A DNA stretch of 64,000 nt. Source: Annulohypoxylon bovei var. microspora. Its lineage: Eukaryota; Ascomycota; Sordariomycetes; Xylariales; Hypoxylaceae. The stretch spans positions 3,530 through 67,529 of the forward strand of contig MU405377.1 of assembly GCA_022836615.1 (NCBI GenBank). The letters are read 5' to 3'. Below the pieces are notes generated by a model. It ran no database searches and was not told the DNA's origin. It was given only the letters and a program-made list of their open reading frames with translations. Positions 47,385 through 59,209 of this stretch are shown one piece after another (positions within the stretch are counted from its first letter, which is position 1; each line of letters opens with the position of its first letter). The position numbers and the translations under genes are program-made.

Positions 47385-49370
47385 TTAGAGAGCGGAGAAG
47401 ACGAATAACTACACTGTGTCAGCTACCACGCAGACGACCGAGGAGAGAAAAAGAGAGAAGGGAGGGGTAGGACATACGTTGTTCGTCGCAGCAATCGCGA
47501 TGCTGTCCTCAAAGGGGTGCCAGCTCATATGTAGAATCTTCTTGTTAAAGTCGATCTGATCTGCGTCCGTCTCTTTCCGCATTCTCTGTCCTTGGCCTGC
47601 TCCAGCCGCCGGGCTGCCCGCACGCGATCCGCCTTTCTTACCGCCGTTGGTCGCTGTGGGGCTTGTCGACGAATTGATAGGCGTCGGAATTCCCACCTTC
47701 TTCGCTTTGAAGGCAGATTTGTCCGCCTGTAAGACAACCTCGATTTCCTTCTCGGGATCCGACGGATAGATCATGAAGTTATTGTTATAACTTCCGGTCA
47801 TGACGTTTTTCGCATCGCCCGAGAAAACAACCTCGAATTTGTCAAAGATGCTATCATTCTCGTATGTGTCACAGAGCCGCGGTCGTAGATGTTCATGAAT
47901 CGGTATAGTCTTGACCGGTTGGCGTTCCATGTTGACATCCCAAATCTTGACTGTGAGATAGTCTCGGGACAAGATATATCTACCGTCGTAAGAGAATCGC
48001 ACATCTGAAATAGAAGAGATGATCTCGGAGAAGAATGATCTTGACGAAGGGTCCTCTTCTTGTTCAAAGACTATTCAACGTTGTTAGCTCAGAGGGCTAA
48101 TCCCTTTAACATAGTGGGGGGCGAATGGGGAACTATACGCTTCGCATGTTGATCACAAAGGGCACTTTCACGCATATCCGCCAGCTTGATGGTGCCCTTT
48201 GAGCTTGCATACATGAACCAGTTGCAACTAATGGGGTGGAACTCGGCAGCAGTAATGACCTCGGTCAACTCCTCCATATTTGCGGGTTTGATGTCAACAA
48301 TGTTGAAGCTCTGATCCTGGATATTCAGATTCCACAGGTTGATGCGCAGATCATCACTGCTAATGAAGGTCTCGCCATCGCTGTTGACAGAAATGCTGTT
48401 GATGTGATAGGCATGGGCGTTCGCGTACGTACGTCGGGGGACGGCAGCAACGACGGTGTCGTGATGGGTCAGTCGTGGCAGTTTCAACTCTCCGGCAGTC
48501 TTGAAGTGCGACTGAGGAATAGATCTCGGGGCGCCTCCTCCTACACCAGCTGCACTACCCGGCGTTAGATCATGAGATAGGTTGTTCTCGGCTACCACCT
48601 TCAGCGACTTCTCAAAGACCTTCCACAGCTTGATCGTCTTGTCGTTGGTGGAGAGCAGGTAGTGAGAGGCATTTTGACGACGACACCACTTAATTTTGTT
48701 GATCTTTTCTTCTATTTCGAGGGATTTAAGGTAGTCAAATTCTGGCTCGTGCGACTGGAATTCTGTATGGAACTTGTATTCACATGTTTTCTTCTATAAG
48801 CCAAATTAGATATAGCTGCTCTTCCAGAGACGGGGAACGAGAACAAATCGGGATTTTTACTAACCGTCTCGTTCCTCTCGAATAAAACCACCCGACCACC
48901 TTTGTCTCCTGTTGCTAGATAGTTGCCAGTATGGTCGAACTCGACGGTCGATATAATGTCGGCTGGGGGATGTGTGTTAGTAGAAGAAAATCCACGCTCG
49001 ACTTAAAAGGTATAGATAAGATATGAAACCGGATAAGGATGAAAGGTTGAAGCTCAGAGAACCCCGCAAGAGCTCTCGGAATCGAAAGTAGAGGGTAGGG
49101 AAACCCACCTTCTGTGATATCCTCAACATCCCCCTTGTCACCGAAGCACCTAGAAAGCAGGAGAGCGGTGGTTAGCCAATGTTATTACAAAGCGATTAGA
49201 CGAGGGATACGGGGAGGTGACTAGAGGGTAGAGTTCATCCAAGCAGAATGAGACAGTGGCGGCAGGTGGCAGGTGTTTCGACTCGTGGAGAGGAGTGCGT
49301 GATAGGCTCTTTGTTGTATAACTTACTGAGTGAACTTCCAGGTGGGGGAGTTCGAATCTCCTTCCACCAT
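47385..49370 (-). CDS. CDC55: PP2A regulatory subunit B (PR55)
   Basis: A WD40 B-type subunit targeting protein phosphatase 2A to mitotic and checkpoint substrates. I place six exons: 49370-49327, 49149-49109, 48962-48865, 48793-48139, 48070-47478 and 47408-47385. They total 1455 nt, or 484 aa. Landmarks are TWKFTQCFGDKGDVEDITEA, then STVEFDHTGNYLATGDKGGR, EFDYLKSLEIEEKINKIKW, SDDLRINLWNLNI, SISDVRFSYDGRYILSRDYL and TGSYNNNFMIYP. A Gly/Ala/Ser insert (TPINSSTSPTATNGGKKGGS) is normal for fungi. The terminal exon is 24 nt and gives LFVFSAL, in the place of the usual LFIF-type end. Confidence 0.95.
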
Positions 49371-51742
49371 GTTGTTTGTGATGAGTGTCGGGATGAAGCT
49401 ACCTAAGCTCCGGCCCGTCTATTAGTATGGGTAGAGTGTATGTGGTGGATAGTTGTATTAGTGTATCGCGGCCGCGACCAGCTAGAGTCCGGCGACAGAT
49501 GGTTGGTACGCGACTTGAGATGACGATAGATCGGGAACCGCTCCAGGATAAGTTGTGGCGGCTATTGAAGGTGGGTACGCAGATACGCAGATACGTAGGC
49601 TAGGACGTATGTGAGAGAACAGAGGCAAAAAAAAGTGGTCGAAGGGACAGGTCGAAAGCGGCGGGGTGTGTTGTATATTGGTCAGTGTATGTAATGACGG
49701 AGTATGTAGTTGTAGAAGATGCGAGGGCTTAGGCCGACAGTGCACTGGCTCCCAACGACTCTGCGGTCGGTGGGATGAAGGAATGAACTAGGTGGATATT
49801 TGCCAGTCAATCAAGAAGCCATGCACAAGGTGGTGGAAGATGGTCGGAAACACCCGCTAGTTATTAAGAGAGAGGGGAGGATAGAGGATAGGATCGAAAA
49901 TAGAGGATTGAGAGGATGGAGGGAAAGAAAGAGAAAGAGAATTCACGAGTAGCTGCAAAATGACGGCAAGGCGTAAGTCGTGGTTGTGGTCAGTGATGTG
50001 ATGTGATGATTGATAGTGGTAAGGTCCTTAGGTCCTTAGTCGTAGCCTGTAGAGGTAGAGGTTAAGCCGTAGAGGTACGGGGGGTTCCAAGGTTGATGCG
50101 CAAGGGTCTTGGTTTAGATTTGGAAGAGCCTGCCTGGAAAGTGATTGATCCATTTGATGTGTGGTCGATTTAGGTCAGTGCGTCCTTGCCGGTTTTGGCC
50201 TTGCGCGAGTACCTTTGTACTTGACTTCCAGTGGGCAGAGTATATTATGTAACATTTAAATCCATATACCTCATATATTGCATTGTACGTATAATATATC
50301 ACGTGATTTTCACATATCTTATAAATTTCACTTTTTATAATACCTTTTTACATGATAAGAAATTATTTAAGAATAGTTGAAATTATTTAAGAGTTTTTAT
50401 TAATCTTCCTTCCAAGGTTATTTTCGTTATTTTATAAGAACTATTAAACTTCATCGGGGCATCGTAGCCATACAAGTATAGTATGCACATCTAAAGTATA
50501 ATACTATTGCTATAAATACATAAGCACGTATCCAACGTGGAGTTCCAGGGCAAGAATGACCTATATACCCCTCCCCCCCTTGTACGTAGGTACCTACAGG
50601 TAGATTGTACGAAGTTGGAACTAGCAGTGACATCAATTATCAAGAGCCTCGAAAAACTCGAGAAAAGATCTGTCATAAGTGCTACATAATATTTTTCAAA
50701 ATTTTAATGATAAATATATACATGCGTTACAAGAATTCGTATCTATATATATTTAATGCCTTGTAAACATTTGAACACTTAGATACATGTAGCAACTACA
50801 TGCGCTCATCTCATTATCTAATCAAAGACAGGAGGGGCAGTCACTACCTATGTACCTATCTTACTTACCTACCTAGTACGTAGGTATCTTACAAACTACT
50901 AGCCACATAGGTACATACTTAACTTTACACTCATTCAATGTTCTTCACATTCTATACATGCAATATATAAATATTTATTTCCAAAAGGATTTGGTTTGAT
51001 CCGCTTTGATATTTCCAACATCGTTGTAACCAAAAATATAAAATAATCCGACCTCTGTATGACTAAATCAGGAAGTGTTGCACGTGGCACGACTCATAAA
51101 CCTCTACATGTCTCCCCCCCCCCCCTCGCTAGACACTATCCTAGAATGCGGCCCGAGTAGACGTGGTTGGGCTTCAAGTCTGAGGTGTATAAGATCAAAT
51201 ATACGTACTTAGCAGGTGCCTTGAAATACTTCCACCGTAAAAAATCTTAGGATGATGCTTATGTACATAGCTTAATAGTCTAGATCTTGGATACATATAA
51301 AACACAATTCCAAGGTTGTAATGCTTAGCGATATGTATGTACTTAGGTACTTAGAAAACTTAGTCATCACATGCCAATAGGAATAGTTAGTTGGAACTCA
51401 AATTAAGGTTAGTCAATTTTGAGCATACATGTGCATCATAGCTTTCAAGGTTTCATCCTCTCCGTTTTCAGAGCCGAACTTTACCGATCTCTTCATTTAG
51501 TTGTAGCTACATACCTAGGTAACATGAGGCTCTCAGCATTTATAATCATCACAGTTAGATAAAAATGCAATTACAGCCGATTCCCTTTCGGATTCTCCTT
51601 ATAGCCTTCCTACATATCGCCATAGACAATTCATAACGTCGCAACTCAACCATCTTTTCATTTACATTTATCAAATTCCTTTGTTAAAGCTTTATATCAT
51701 GGTGGTTCTCGAATCGTGTGTATATGAGCGGATGTGATCACA
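49371..51742. other. 2.37-kb intergenic region, largest spacer
   Basis: No gene was recognised. It has purine-rich DNA (49865-49945), tgatgtgatg and gtccttag repeats (about 49993-50040), an AT-rich stretch (50230-50450), a poly-C run (51114-51125) and TACCTAGGTA at 51512-51521. It could hold a non-coding RNA or long promoters, but nothing specific is visible. Confidence 0.5.
51114..51125 (+). repeat. Poly-C tract
   Basis: An uninterrupted run of about 12-13 C in intergenic DNA. Its length is prone to sequencing error. Confidence 0.9.
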
Positions 51743-52717
51743 ATGGTCCAAGACAATAGCGAACAAGGAATGCCGGAGGATATTAAGGGCAAAGGTACCG
51801 CAACTCACCGGAGTAATTTGTTATCTTCGACTACCGGCCAAGATGATCGTCCAGATTCCACGCAGGCTGGCGCGCACACAACTTCGATCATGTCGCGGCT
51901 AGGTGCATCCGCGAGCAAACTGACCGAAGATATGGTCCTACGGTACCCTCGTAGCACCCAGGTAGCCGACGCCTTGCCCTCAGGTAAAGCTGAGTCGTCT
52001 AGAGCTGCTAAAGCTGGAAGCATACAGGAGGCGTCGTCTTATAAGAACCACCCTCCTCCAGCAACATTTGGTGGCACGTTCAAATCTACACGGCTACAGG
52101 GACAGTCCATCTCGGATGAGTCAAGTTTTTCCTCATTTCTAGACGGAACAAGTGTACTAGAAGTGACGGGGCCCGGTAATATTGAGAGACATGCTTACGA
52201 GCAAGGCTATGAAGAAGGCTACGACCCCAAACCTAGGCAAATTTCTCAAACTTCTGTCATCATGGCGACCGATGGCATGGACGTGGTCAATCTTCTCGAC
52301 TCACAATATGATGAGGTTGATGAAACAGACATACCATTAACGGACGATGAACAAGTAGCATTGCGGTACCATCTTTTCGAAGATGACGGGAATTCGACAG
52401 ATTCTTCTTCCTTGAGAAAAGGATGGGAAGATGTTCTGAATTTCTTCCCGGATTTCAAATGGAATAGCAACGGCCCACAAGAACTTGCTGATTTGCTTGG
52501 TACATCTGATCTGGATGAAGCTAGGCGTGTCTGGATTAACCAATGGCAATGCGTTCTTTCAAGTTATACGGATGAGGTTTGGGGAGATCTCAGTCCTCTA
52601 GTAAACGTGGCTCGAGAAGAGCTTAGTAGTCTTACGGAACCCCTGGAAGCTTTACCTTCGAAACCGAAAGCACTGCGCAGACTTCAGCAGATTCTAACTC
52701 ATGTTCGTGGCATGTGA
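51743..52717 (+). CDS. Orphan-like protein, function unknown
   Basis: A single exon of 324 aa with no domain I recognise. The N-terminal 130 residues are disordered, rich in Ser/Thr/Gln/Ala. Then come GNIERHAYEQGYEEGYDPKP and an acidic central region (DETDIPLTDDEQVALRYHLF). The C-terminal 110 residues look helical: WEDVLNFFPDFKW, ARRVWINQWQCVLSSYTDEV and, last, ALRRLQQILTHVRGM. Aromatic WxxxLxFFPDF-like patches could be interaction motifs. I considered the PEX20/PEX5-like WxxxF group but see no conserved N-terminal cysteine box. Isolated between a 2.4-kb and a 0.8-kb spacer. Coding-type codon use and the ordered C-terminus favour a real gene. The first ATG in frame is at 51743. Confidence 0.65.
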   Translation: MVQDNSEQGMPEDIKGKGTATHRSNLLSSTTGQDDRPDSTQAGAHTTSIMSRLGASASKLTEDMVLRYPRSTQVADALPSGKAESSRAAKAGSIQEASSYKNHPPPATFGGTFKSTRLQGQSISDESSFSSFLDGTSVLEVTGPGNIERHAYEQGYEEGYDPKPRQISQTSVIMATDGMDVVNLLDSQYDEVDETDIPLTDDEQVALRYHLFEDDGNSTDSSSLRKGWEDVLNFFPDFKWNSNGPQELADLLGTSDLDEARRVWINQWQCVLSSYTDEVWGDLSPLVNVAREELSSLTEPLEALPSKPKALRRLQQILTHVRGM

Positions 52718-53512
52718 AGTAGGAAATTTACACGTTCAAAATGGGGACTTTAAGAAAGAAAATGTATAACATCCCATAGTTTTAGGTATCTAAGATGCGT
52801 CGCCTATCCACGTGTAATTATATGCTGCTTTTATATATGCATTGAATGCTGTAAGTTGGTTAAGTTGCTATCTAATAGGATGGACTCAATCAATGATTGC
52901 CTATCTAACCCAACGGAAATTAGCTGATTGGATGACCGGGGATACGGGGTGGATCTTCAGCTCCAGTATTTCGAAGAAGTACAGTACCTACCCAAATGTA
53001 ATGATGCCCAGGCCAAAGCATCATTCGATACCTAAAAATAGTTATGGGTGAGGTACAGTACCTAAGCTACTAGGAAGGTACGCATAAAATGCAATAACAC
53101 GTCTGGTATGAGAGAGCCATGCAGCATGCAGCCATTGTTGAAGTACTTTTTAGCATTTGACATTTCCATAATTTTTTTCAAGGCCTCGTCTTTTTATGTC
53201 TTTTACACACACTGGGCTGCGAAACCCGTCAACAATTCTTTTTACCCTCATTGAGTCGAGACCTATACCAAATTCACATTACGCACCTTATTCCTGTTGT
53301 GCGATTCTTTGTGCTTTCTCGAGCTTAGAGCTCGTTTTACCGATTGCGACCAAAGATCCCCGTTCTCCATTATCCATTATCCGTTCCCCGTCGAGAAGAT
53401 AAAAAACCGGTACCCAACAGCTCTCGCTACCGGCGAATAGAATCACGACTAAGAGAGGAAACGAATTTTTTATTTCATTTCAGAGGTCGAGCGAGAGCTA
53501 TCCGTCTCCAAG
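52718..53512. promoter_or_regulatory. Upstream region of DNM1
   Basis: 795 bp with 3' UTR of the orphan gene on the left and CT-rich promoter (53300-53420) on the right. No gene was seen. Confidence 0.5.
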
Positions 53513-56125
53513 ATGGCGGCCCTAGGAGACGATCTGTTGCGGATTGTGAACCAGTTACAAGATCTGGTGTTTAATACTATCGGCACAGACTCTCTCGACC
53601 TACCTCAAATCGTATGTCAATAATGCCTTCACAAGAATTCCTGCTCCCTTCGATCTGGGATTATAGTCTCACGGCTACTTACAATTTGTCGTCACCAAAT
53701 AGGTTGTCGTCGGTTCCCAATCTGCTGGTAAATCTTCGGTGCTCGAGAATATTGTCGGCCGTGATTTCTTGCCTCGAGGAAGCGGCATCGTAACTCGACG
53801 CCCTCTAATCCTACAATTGATCAACGTAGAAGAGGATGAGTCGGAACCAGACCTTCACGCTGCTTATAGGAACCCTACCCAAGCACGCCGTTCCGAATGG
53901 GCAGAATTTCACCATATTCCCAGTCGAAAGTTTACCGATTTTGGAGATGTCAAGCGCGAAATTGAGAACGAGACCTCACGCGTCGCCGGTAGTAATAAGG
54001 GCATCAACAGACAGCCCATCAATTTAAAAATCTACTCTCCACACGTTCTCAACTTAACTTTAGTCGATCTACCGGGACTCACCAAGGTATGCTCTTCTGA
54101 GTGGGCAGAATAATCATCTCGTAGTGGCTGACTCGTACGCGATAGGTTCCTATTGGCGACCAACCAGCCGATATTGAGAAACAGACTCGGACCCTCATCT
54201 CAGAATACATTGCCAAGCCTAATAGCATCATCCTCGCTGTCTCCCCCGCAAATGTCGACATCGTCAATTCGGAGGCTCTCAAGCTTGCCCGGCATGTTGA
54301 TCCTTTGGGTCGACGGACGATTGGCGTTCTCACCAAGGTCGATTTGATGGACCACGGTACGAATGCGTTAGATATCCTTTCTGGTCGTGTCTACCCCTTA
54401 AAGCTAGGCTTTATTGGTGTTGTCAACCGATCCCAGCAAGATATCCAGGGTAATCGACCGATGGAGGAAGCCCTCAAAGCAGAGACTGAATTTTTCCGAC
54501 ACCACCCCGCCTATCGAAACATCTCGATGCGCTGCGGAACTCAATACCTAGCCAAGACATTAAATCAGACCCTCATGACACATATTCGAGAACGTCTGCC
54601 GGACATCAAGGCACGTCTCAACACGCTGATGGGGCAGACTCAGCAGGAGCTTGCGAGCTACGGCGATATGCACTTCAGCGGAAAAGAACACCGAGGGTCC
54701 ATGATTCTCCAGCTCATGACCCGATTTGCTACATCATTCATCTCGTCTATTGATGGCACCTCCACCGAGATATCAACTAAAGAGCTTTCTGGAGGCGCAC
54801 GAATCTACTACATCTTTAATTCGGTGTTTGGTAGCGCACTGGAGTCAATCGATCCTACCTCCAATCTCTCTGCTCTCGATATCAGAACCGCTATTCGGAA
54901 CTCGACTGGTCCTCGACCAAGTTTATTTGTGCCAGAAATGGCCTTTGATCTACTGGTCAAGCCGCAAATAAAGCTCCTAGAACTCCCGAGCCAGAGATGT
55001 GTTGAGCTCGTATACGAAGAATTGATCAAGATATGTCACACGTGTGGTTCGACAGAGCTTTCCCGATTCCCAAGGCTCCAAGCCAAGCTCATAGAAGTTG
55101 TGTCTGATCTTCTGCGAGAACGGCTCGGACCAGCGTCGTCTTATGTGGAGTCTCTGATCGCCATTCAGCGAGCGTACATTAATACGAACCATCCTAATTT
55201 CTTAGGGGCCGCTGCTGCTATGAGTCACGTTGTTACCAACAAGCAAGACCGTGAAAGGAAGAAGTTGATTCAAGATGAGCGAGAGCGACGAGAAAAGAAG
55301 CGGCTGAAAGAACTTGGAACGAATGGGACTGACACCCCGGAGAATGGCGATGATTCCGTTCATGAAAGAAACGATATCATTGAAACGCGGAAACCGGCTG
55401 CAAATGGATCTCGGAGTATGTCGCCTGCTGTTCGTCAGAATGGGACTGCAAGCATCGCCGCTGCTATGAACGGTGCGCGTTCAAACTCACCTAGTCGATT
55501 CAATCCTCAGGCAATCGGGAGTGCTCGTGACTCGTTCCTAAATTACTTCTTCGGCAAGGATGGCTCGGTGCAACCTCCGGGAGCCGGTGCTCCCTCTTCG
55601 CTCCCGCGCCATGTCAGCCAAGGCGTAGAGCCCACTTTCAGCCAAAGCATTCGGCGAGCTGAAGACAAGTTGACTCATCGATCTGTGTTATCGTCGTCCA
55701 TGATACGTGAGGAAGATATTCCTCAAAATGGCGGGTTTGGTTTCGGACCCCAGTCGGTAAGATATTCTCTCGTAATGAGACCATCTTATCTTCGACTAAC
55801 CTATAATCTCTAGGGTGACAACGTGGAACCTGCCATGAGTGATCGCGAGGCAATGGAGACGGAGCTCATCCGAGCTCTGATATCTTCATATTTCAATATT
55901 GTTCGCGAGTCTATCGCCGACCAAGTTCCGAAGGCGGTCATGCACCTCCTCGTCAACCACTGTAAGGATGTTGTCCAGAATAGGCTCGTCAGTAAGTTGT
56001 ATAAGGAGACTCTCTTCGAAGAGCTTCTTTACGAAGACGACGCCGTTAAGAAGGAGCGCGAAAAATGCGAAAAATTGCTTCAAACTTACCAAGAAGCGGC
56101 GAAGATTATTGGCGAAGTGTTATAA
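53513..56125 (+). CDS. DNM1: Dynamin-related GTPase for mitochondrial fission
   Basis: It assembles rings that divide mitochondria and peroxisomes. I place four exons: 53513-53611, 53703-54086, 54146-55756 and 55814-56125. They total 2406 nt, or 801 aa, close to yeast Dnm1 (757). The G domain has G1 GSQSAGKSSVLENIVG (about 37), G3 DLPGLTKVP and G4 LTKVDLMD. Middle/stalk and the GED (MSDREAMETELIRALISSYF near the C-terminus) flank a low-complexity insert (about residues 560-690). NYFFGKDG is typical of Dnm1/Drp1 rather than Vps1. There is no PH or proline-rich domain, as expected. Confidence 0.94.
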
Positions 56126-56835
56126 TAGGGCATCACGACTCGTCACCTTGTACTAGAAATCGGGAGTATCTCACCTGGGAAAGGGTTGGGTTTTCACGTA
56201 GAGAGGATGCGACGATGCGATGATGCGATGTCTGGCTTGCTATCTGTACGATAAAGATGGTGGTAGCTTTGCCCAAGGCCGGCTTCGCTCCGTGTTCTTT
56301 GGTGTTGCTCTTTACTTATTCGCTCCGCACTTTCGTGCTGTTATGAGCGGATGGGATCGAGTTATTAGAACACTCGGAGGCGCACCTTTTTGTACATATG
56401 GCGCGACTATGCTACTCTTGCGTATCCAGTATATCTACCGGCATCGCTCTCAATTTACTATCACCGGCGCTGATTTTGTATGACCTATGTTGTTTTCAAC
56501 GCAACTATGCGAAATAATGCTTAAAACAATTAATATACCTTAATTGGGTGTACAGTGAGATGTAGAGGGGGATTTGATAGTAAGTGAGACTAGACCTCCA
56601 GGAAAAGCATATCTAGTAATGCTCATATCATCAAGACGGATTGACCATAGATAGCTCACATGGGTTAATTACTTTGTGCCATTTTTTTACTCTTCGTTGC
56701 CGGGAAATCAATGTCATTTGGCGGCTTAGGGGTAAAGTAGACTATGTATCGACTATCTAAGACCGGGGTATCGTCGTCCCACTCTCTCCATCTCGTGCTC
56801 GAACCCTCGTGAGCTGTAACCTTGAACGTGGTTGT
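56126..56835. other. Convergent intergenic DNM1-RNA1
   Basis: 710 bp of 3' flanks. An 87-codon frame (56220-56483) has a hydrophobic middle but no ordinary context. I treat it as 3' UTR. Confidence 0.5.
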
Positions 56836-58192
56836 CTAGATCCCGGTACGTCCTAGCCTCTCTGCGAGGGCGTCAACGTCATCGTCCTTAACCTGGACTG
56901 TAGGTTGCTCTTGGGCCTCTTCGGCTTCCTTGATCAACTTTTCGGCCTTCTCCTCCACAGGAACTTCTTCCTCCTCCTCCTCCTCCTCCTCTTCATCCGA
57001 GTCCACCTCCTCAAGATCGCTCAAGCTATCGACGCCCCAAGCGTCTTCGTCAACAATATCTCCGCCAAATCTCTCCTTTCGCTCGTCTAGAAGGTCTTGA
57101 AGAGCCAGGATAGATTCGTCGTCCTCTGAGAACTTGTTGCCGTTAAGTTCGATTTTCTTTAGAGCTGGTAAGCCGTCCTTCGCCGCGGATGCGAACCCTT
57201 TGACTCCCACGGATGTGATGTCGTTGTACTGCAGACGAAGTATTTCCAGTTTTCGGTTCTGGCCCTTAGCGAGGGCGTCAGCAACCAGGACACTACCCTT
57301 GGCACTGAGTAACGAGTCGCCGATGCCAAGCTCTTGTATCTCTGCCCAAAGTGGGACGACTTTTGCCAGGGCTCTTGCGCCCTTGTAAGTGAAGGTATTG
57401 TCTTGTAAATCTAGAATCTTGAGCTCGGTGGTGTGGTTTAGACCTGCGGTGAGCAATTGTTCGATTCCTTCTTGTCGAATGCCATTCTGAACCATCTTCA
57501 CCTCTTTGACCTTATTGTGAAGACTGAAGGCCTTAGCCCAAGCAAGCATGCTTCCGTTCTCCAACCGGTTGCGACCGCAGATGACGGTCTCAAGATAAGG
57601 AACATCCTGTCCGGCCTTCCTGGCTGCTTCCTTCTTTGCGTGAAGTTCCGAGAGCGCATCGGCGACGAGTATGCCGGCATGCGGCCCTAATCCGTTATTG
57701 TTGAGGTACAGGTGCTGAAGTGGGACGTGACTAGACAAGAACGCGACCAAGGGCGCCTGGGTGTTAAGACCGAATGCATTATCGTTTAGATTTATAGTAC
57801 GAAGGTTAGGTAAGTTGAGGATAGATGTGAGGAGAGAAGAAAGCGCCTCGGGGATCTCTTTTAGCAGGCGACCAGTAAATATATCAGCCAGGTTTGCGAC
57901 CTATATGAACAACCAACGAGAGAGATAGTAGGTTAGCCAGGTCCTTTTTTATTTTCTTTGCGCCAATAACAATATTGCAGGTTTATATTAATCTTACCTT
58001 CAGAGACTTTTTTGTGGCTAAGACCTCTCCGAGAAGCTTGCAAGCCTCGACACCTAATGTGTTCCCCAGAATGCGCACCTCCTCGACATCATCCATAGCC
58101 CGCAGTGGCCCTATGTGGGCTTCAAGGTGCTGGGCAGTGTCTAGCTTTAGGACCCTCCCCTCGAGGGAGAATACTTTACCGGACGTAGCCAT
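56836..58192 (-). CDS. RNA1: Ran GTPase-activating protein
   Basis: It stimulates GTP hydrolysis by Ran/Gsp1 in the cytosol, driving nuclear transport. I place two exons: 58192-57998 and 57900-56836. They total 1260 nt, or 419 aa. Leucine-rich repeats run through about residues 30-340, e.g. TINLNDNAFGLN, HLYLNNNGLGPHAG, ICGRNRLENGS and LDLQDNTFTYKGA. The catalytic arginine lies in DIFTGRLLKEIPEAL (about residue 76). An acidic run of nearly pure Glu/Asp (encoded by cct/ctc triplets at 56970-57000 on the plus strand) and an alpha-helical tail follow. Family length and order are normal. Confidence 0.94.
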
Positions 58193-59209
58193 CTTGCGAC
58201 GAGGATTTAGATGCTTAAAAGAAGTAGCAAGAAACGATAACACCTATAATCTTAGCTTTGTTGACGTTGGGCCTAATATAAGCACGTGTGCATACCAGGT
58301 AGGTAGGTAAATAAATAAAAGAAGAAAATAGATGCGAATCTCGGATGGTGGGGGAGGGGCATTCGCATTATGTATGTATGTAGTATGTATTCTACATGCA
58401 ATTAATCACAAATATGTAGGCAAAGAATACTACATTTTTTTATGTGTCGGGTGGCTGCAGGTGATGAAACTCATAGAGGCAGAGAGGCTTCCTTGAAGGT
58501 CACAAGGTTGAACGCTAATACTGACTTGGAATATACCCACATATAATCCACGTATCATCCACATATTTCATGGATACTTCAATGGTACCTACGTACCCTT
58601 AGACCCAATATCAAACTGAATTATCTTTTTATTCCAACTTTCTATCTATTACCGAATTTTTGGGTTGAGATTTAATGTTCTTGATTCTTAACGTCTTCAT
58701 TTTCCAACCTTGCTCATGAAGCAACTCTTCGGTAGCTCATACTTCTTTCGGTCTTCAATCTTCATACTCCCATCTTGCATTTAAAAAGCATGGCAAGAAG
58801 CCCTCAACAGCTCACCGTGTACTCTAAACTCCTAACTTTACTACTCGACCCTTTAATCCTGCCCTAGGACATATCTTTGGCTGAAGTCCATGCGGCCCTG
58901 CTAAATTGATCTTCTCATCCCTTTTGCAGCCTCAATTCCCTTGTATTTTCACCTTCCACCCTCATAGGTCTCTGAAGGAGCCACATTTTCGCTCGAAAGT
59001 GTGACGAGCCTTGAGAGTATCACAGTCAATGGGTGACTACTTCCGAGTCAACCTGTCAATCAGCCTCAATCGTTTCGTGACAAGTGTTCATTGGCCTCTC
59101 TATAGACTGCTGTCCGGTTCACCAACATAAATATAATCTGATATTAACCACGCTAGGTGACGATTTCCTTTCTCCTAACCGCAGCAAGTTTGTCAGTCAA
59201 CCCGGTCGA
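58193..59209. promoter_or_regulatory. Divergent intergenic RNA1-F-box gene
   Basis: 1017 bp. It includes a cacgtg E-box-like word (58283-58288), tatgtatg repeats (58370-58390) and CT-rich DNA before the F-box gene. No gene was seen. Confidence 0.5.

Noticed and set aside
56220..56483. 87-codon frame after DNM1
   Set aside because: Lies in the 3' flank, has no domain, and codon pattern looks random.
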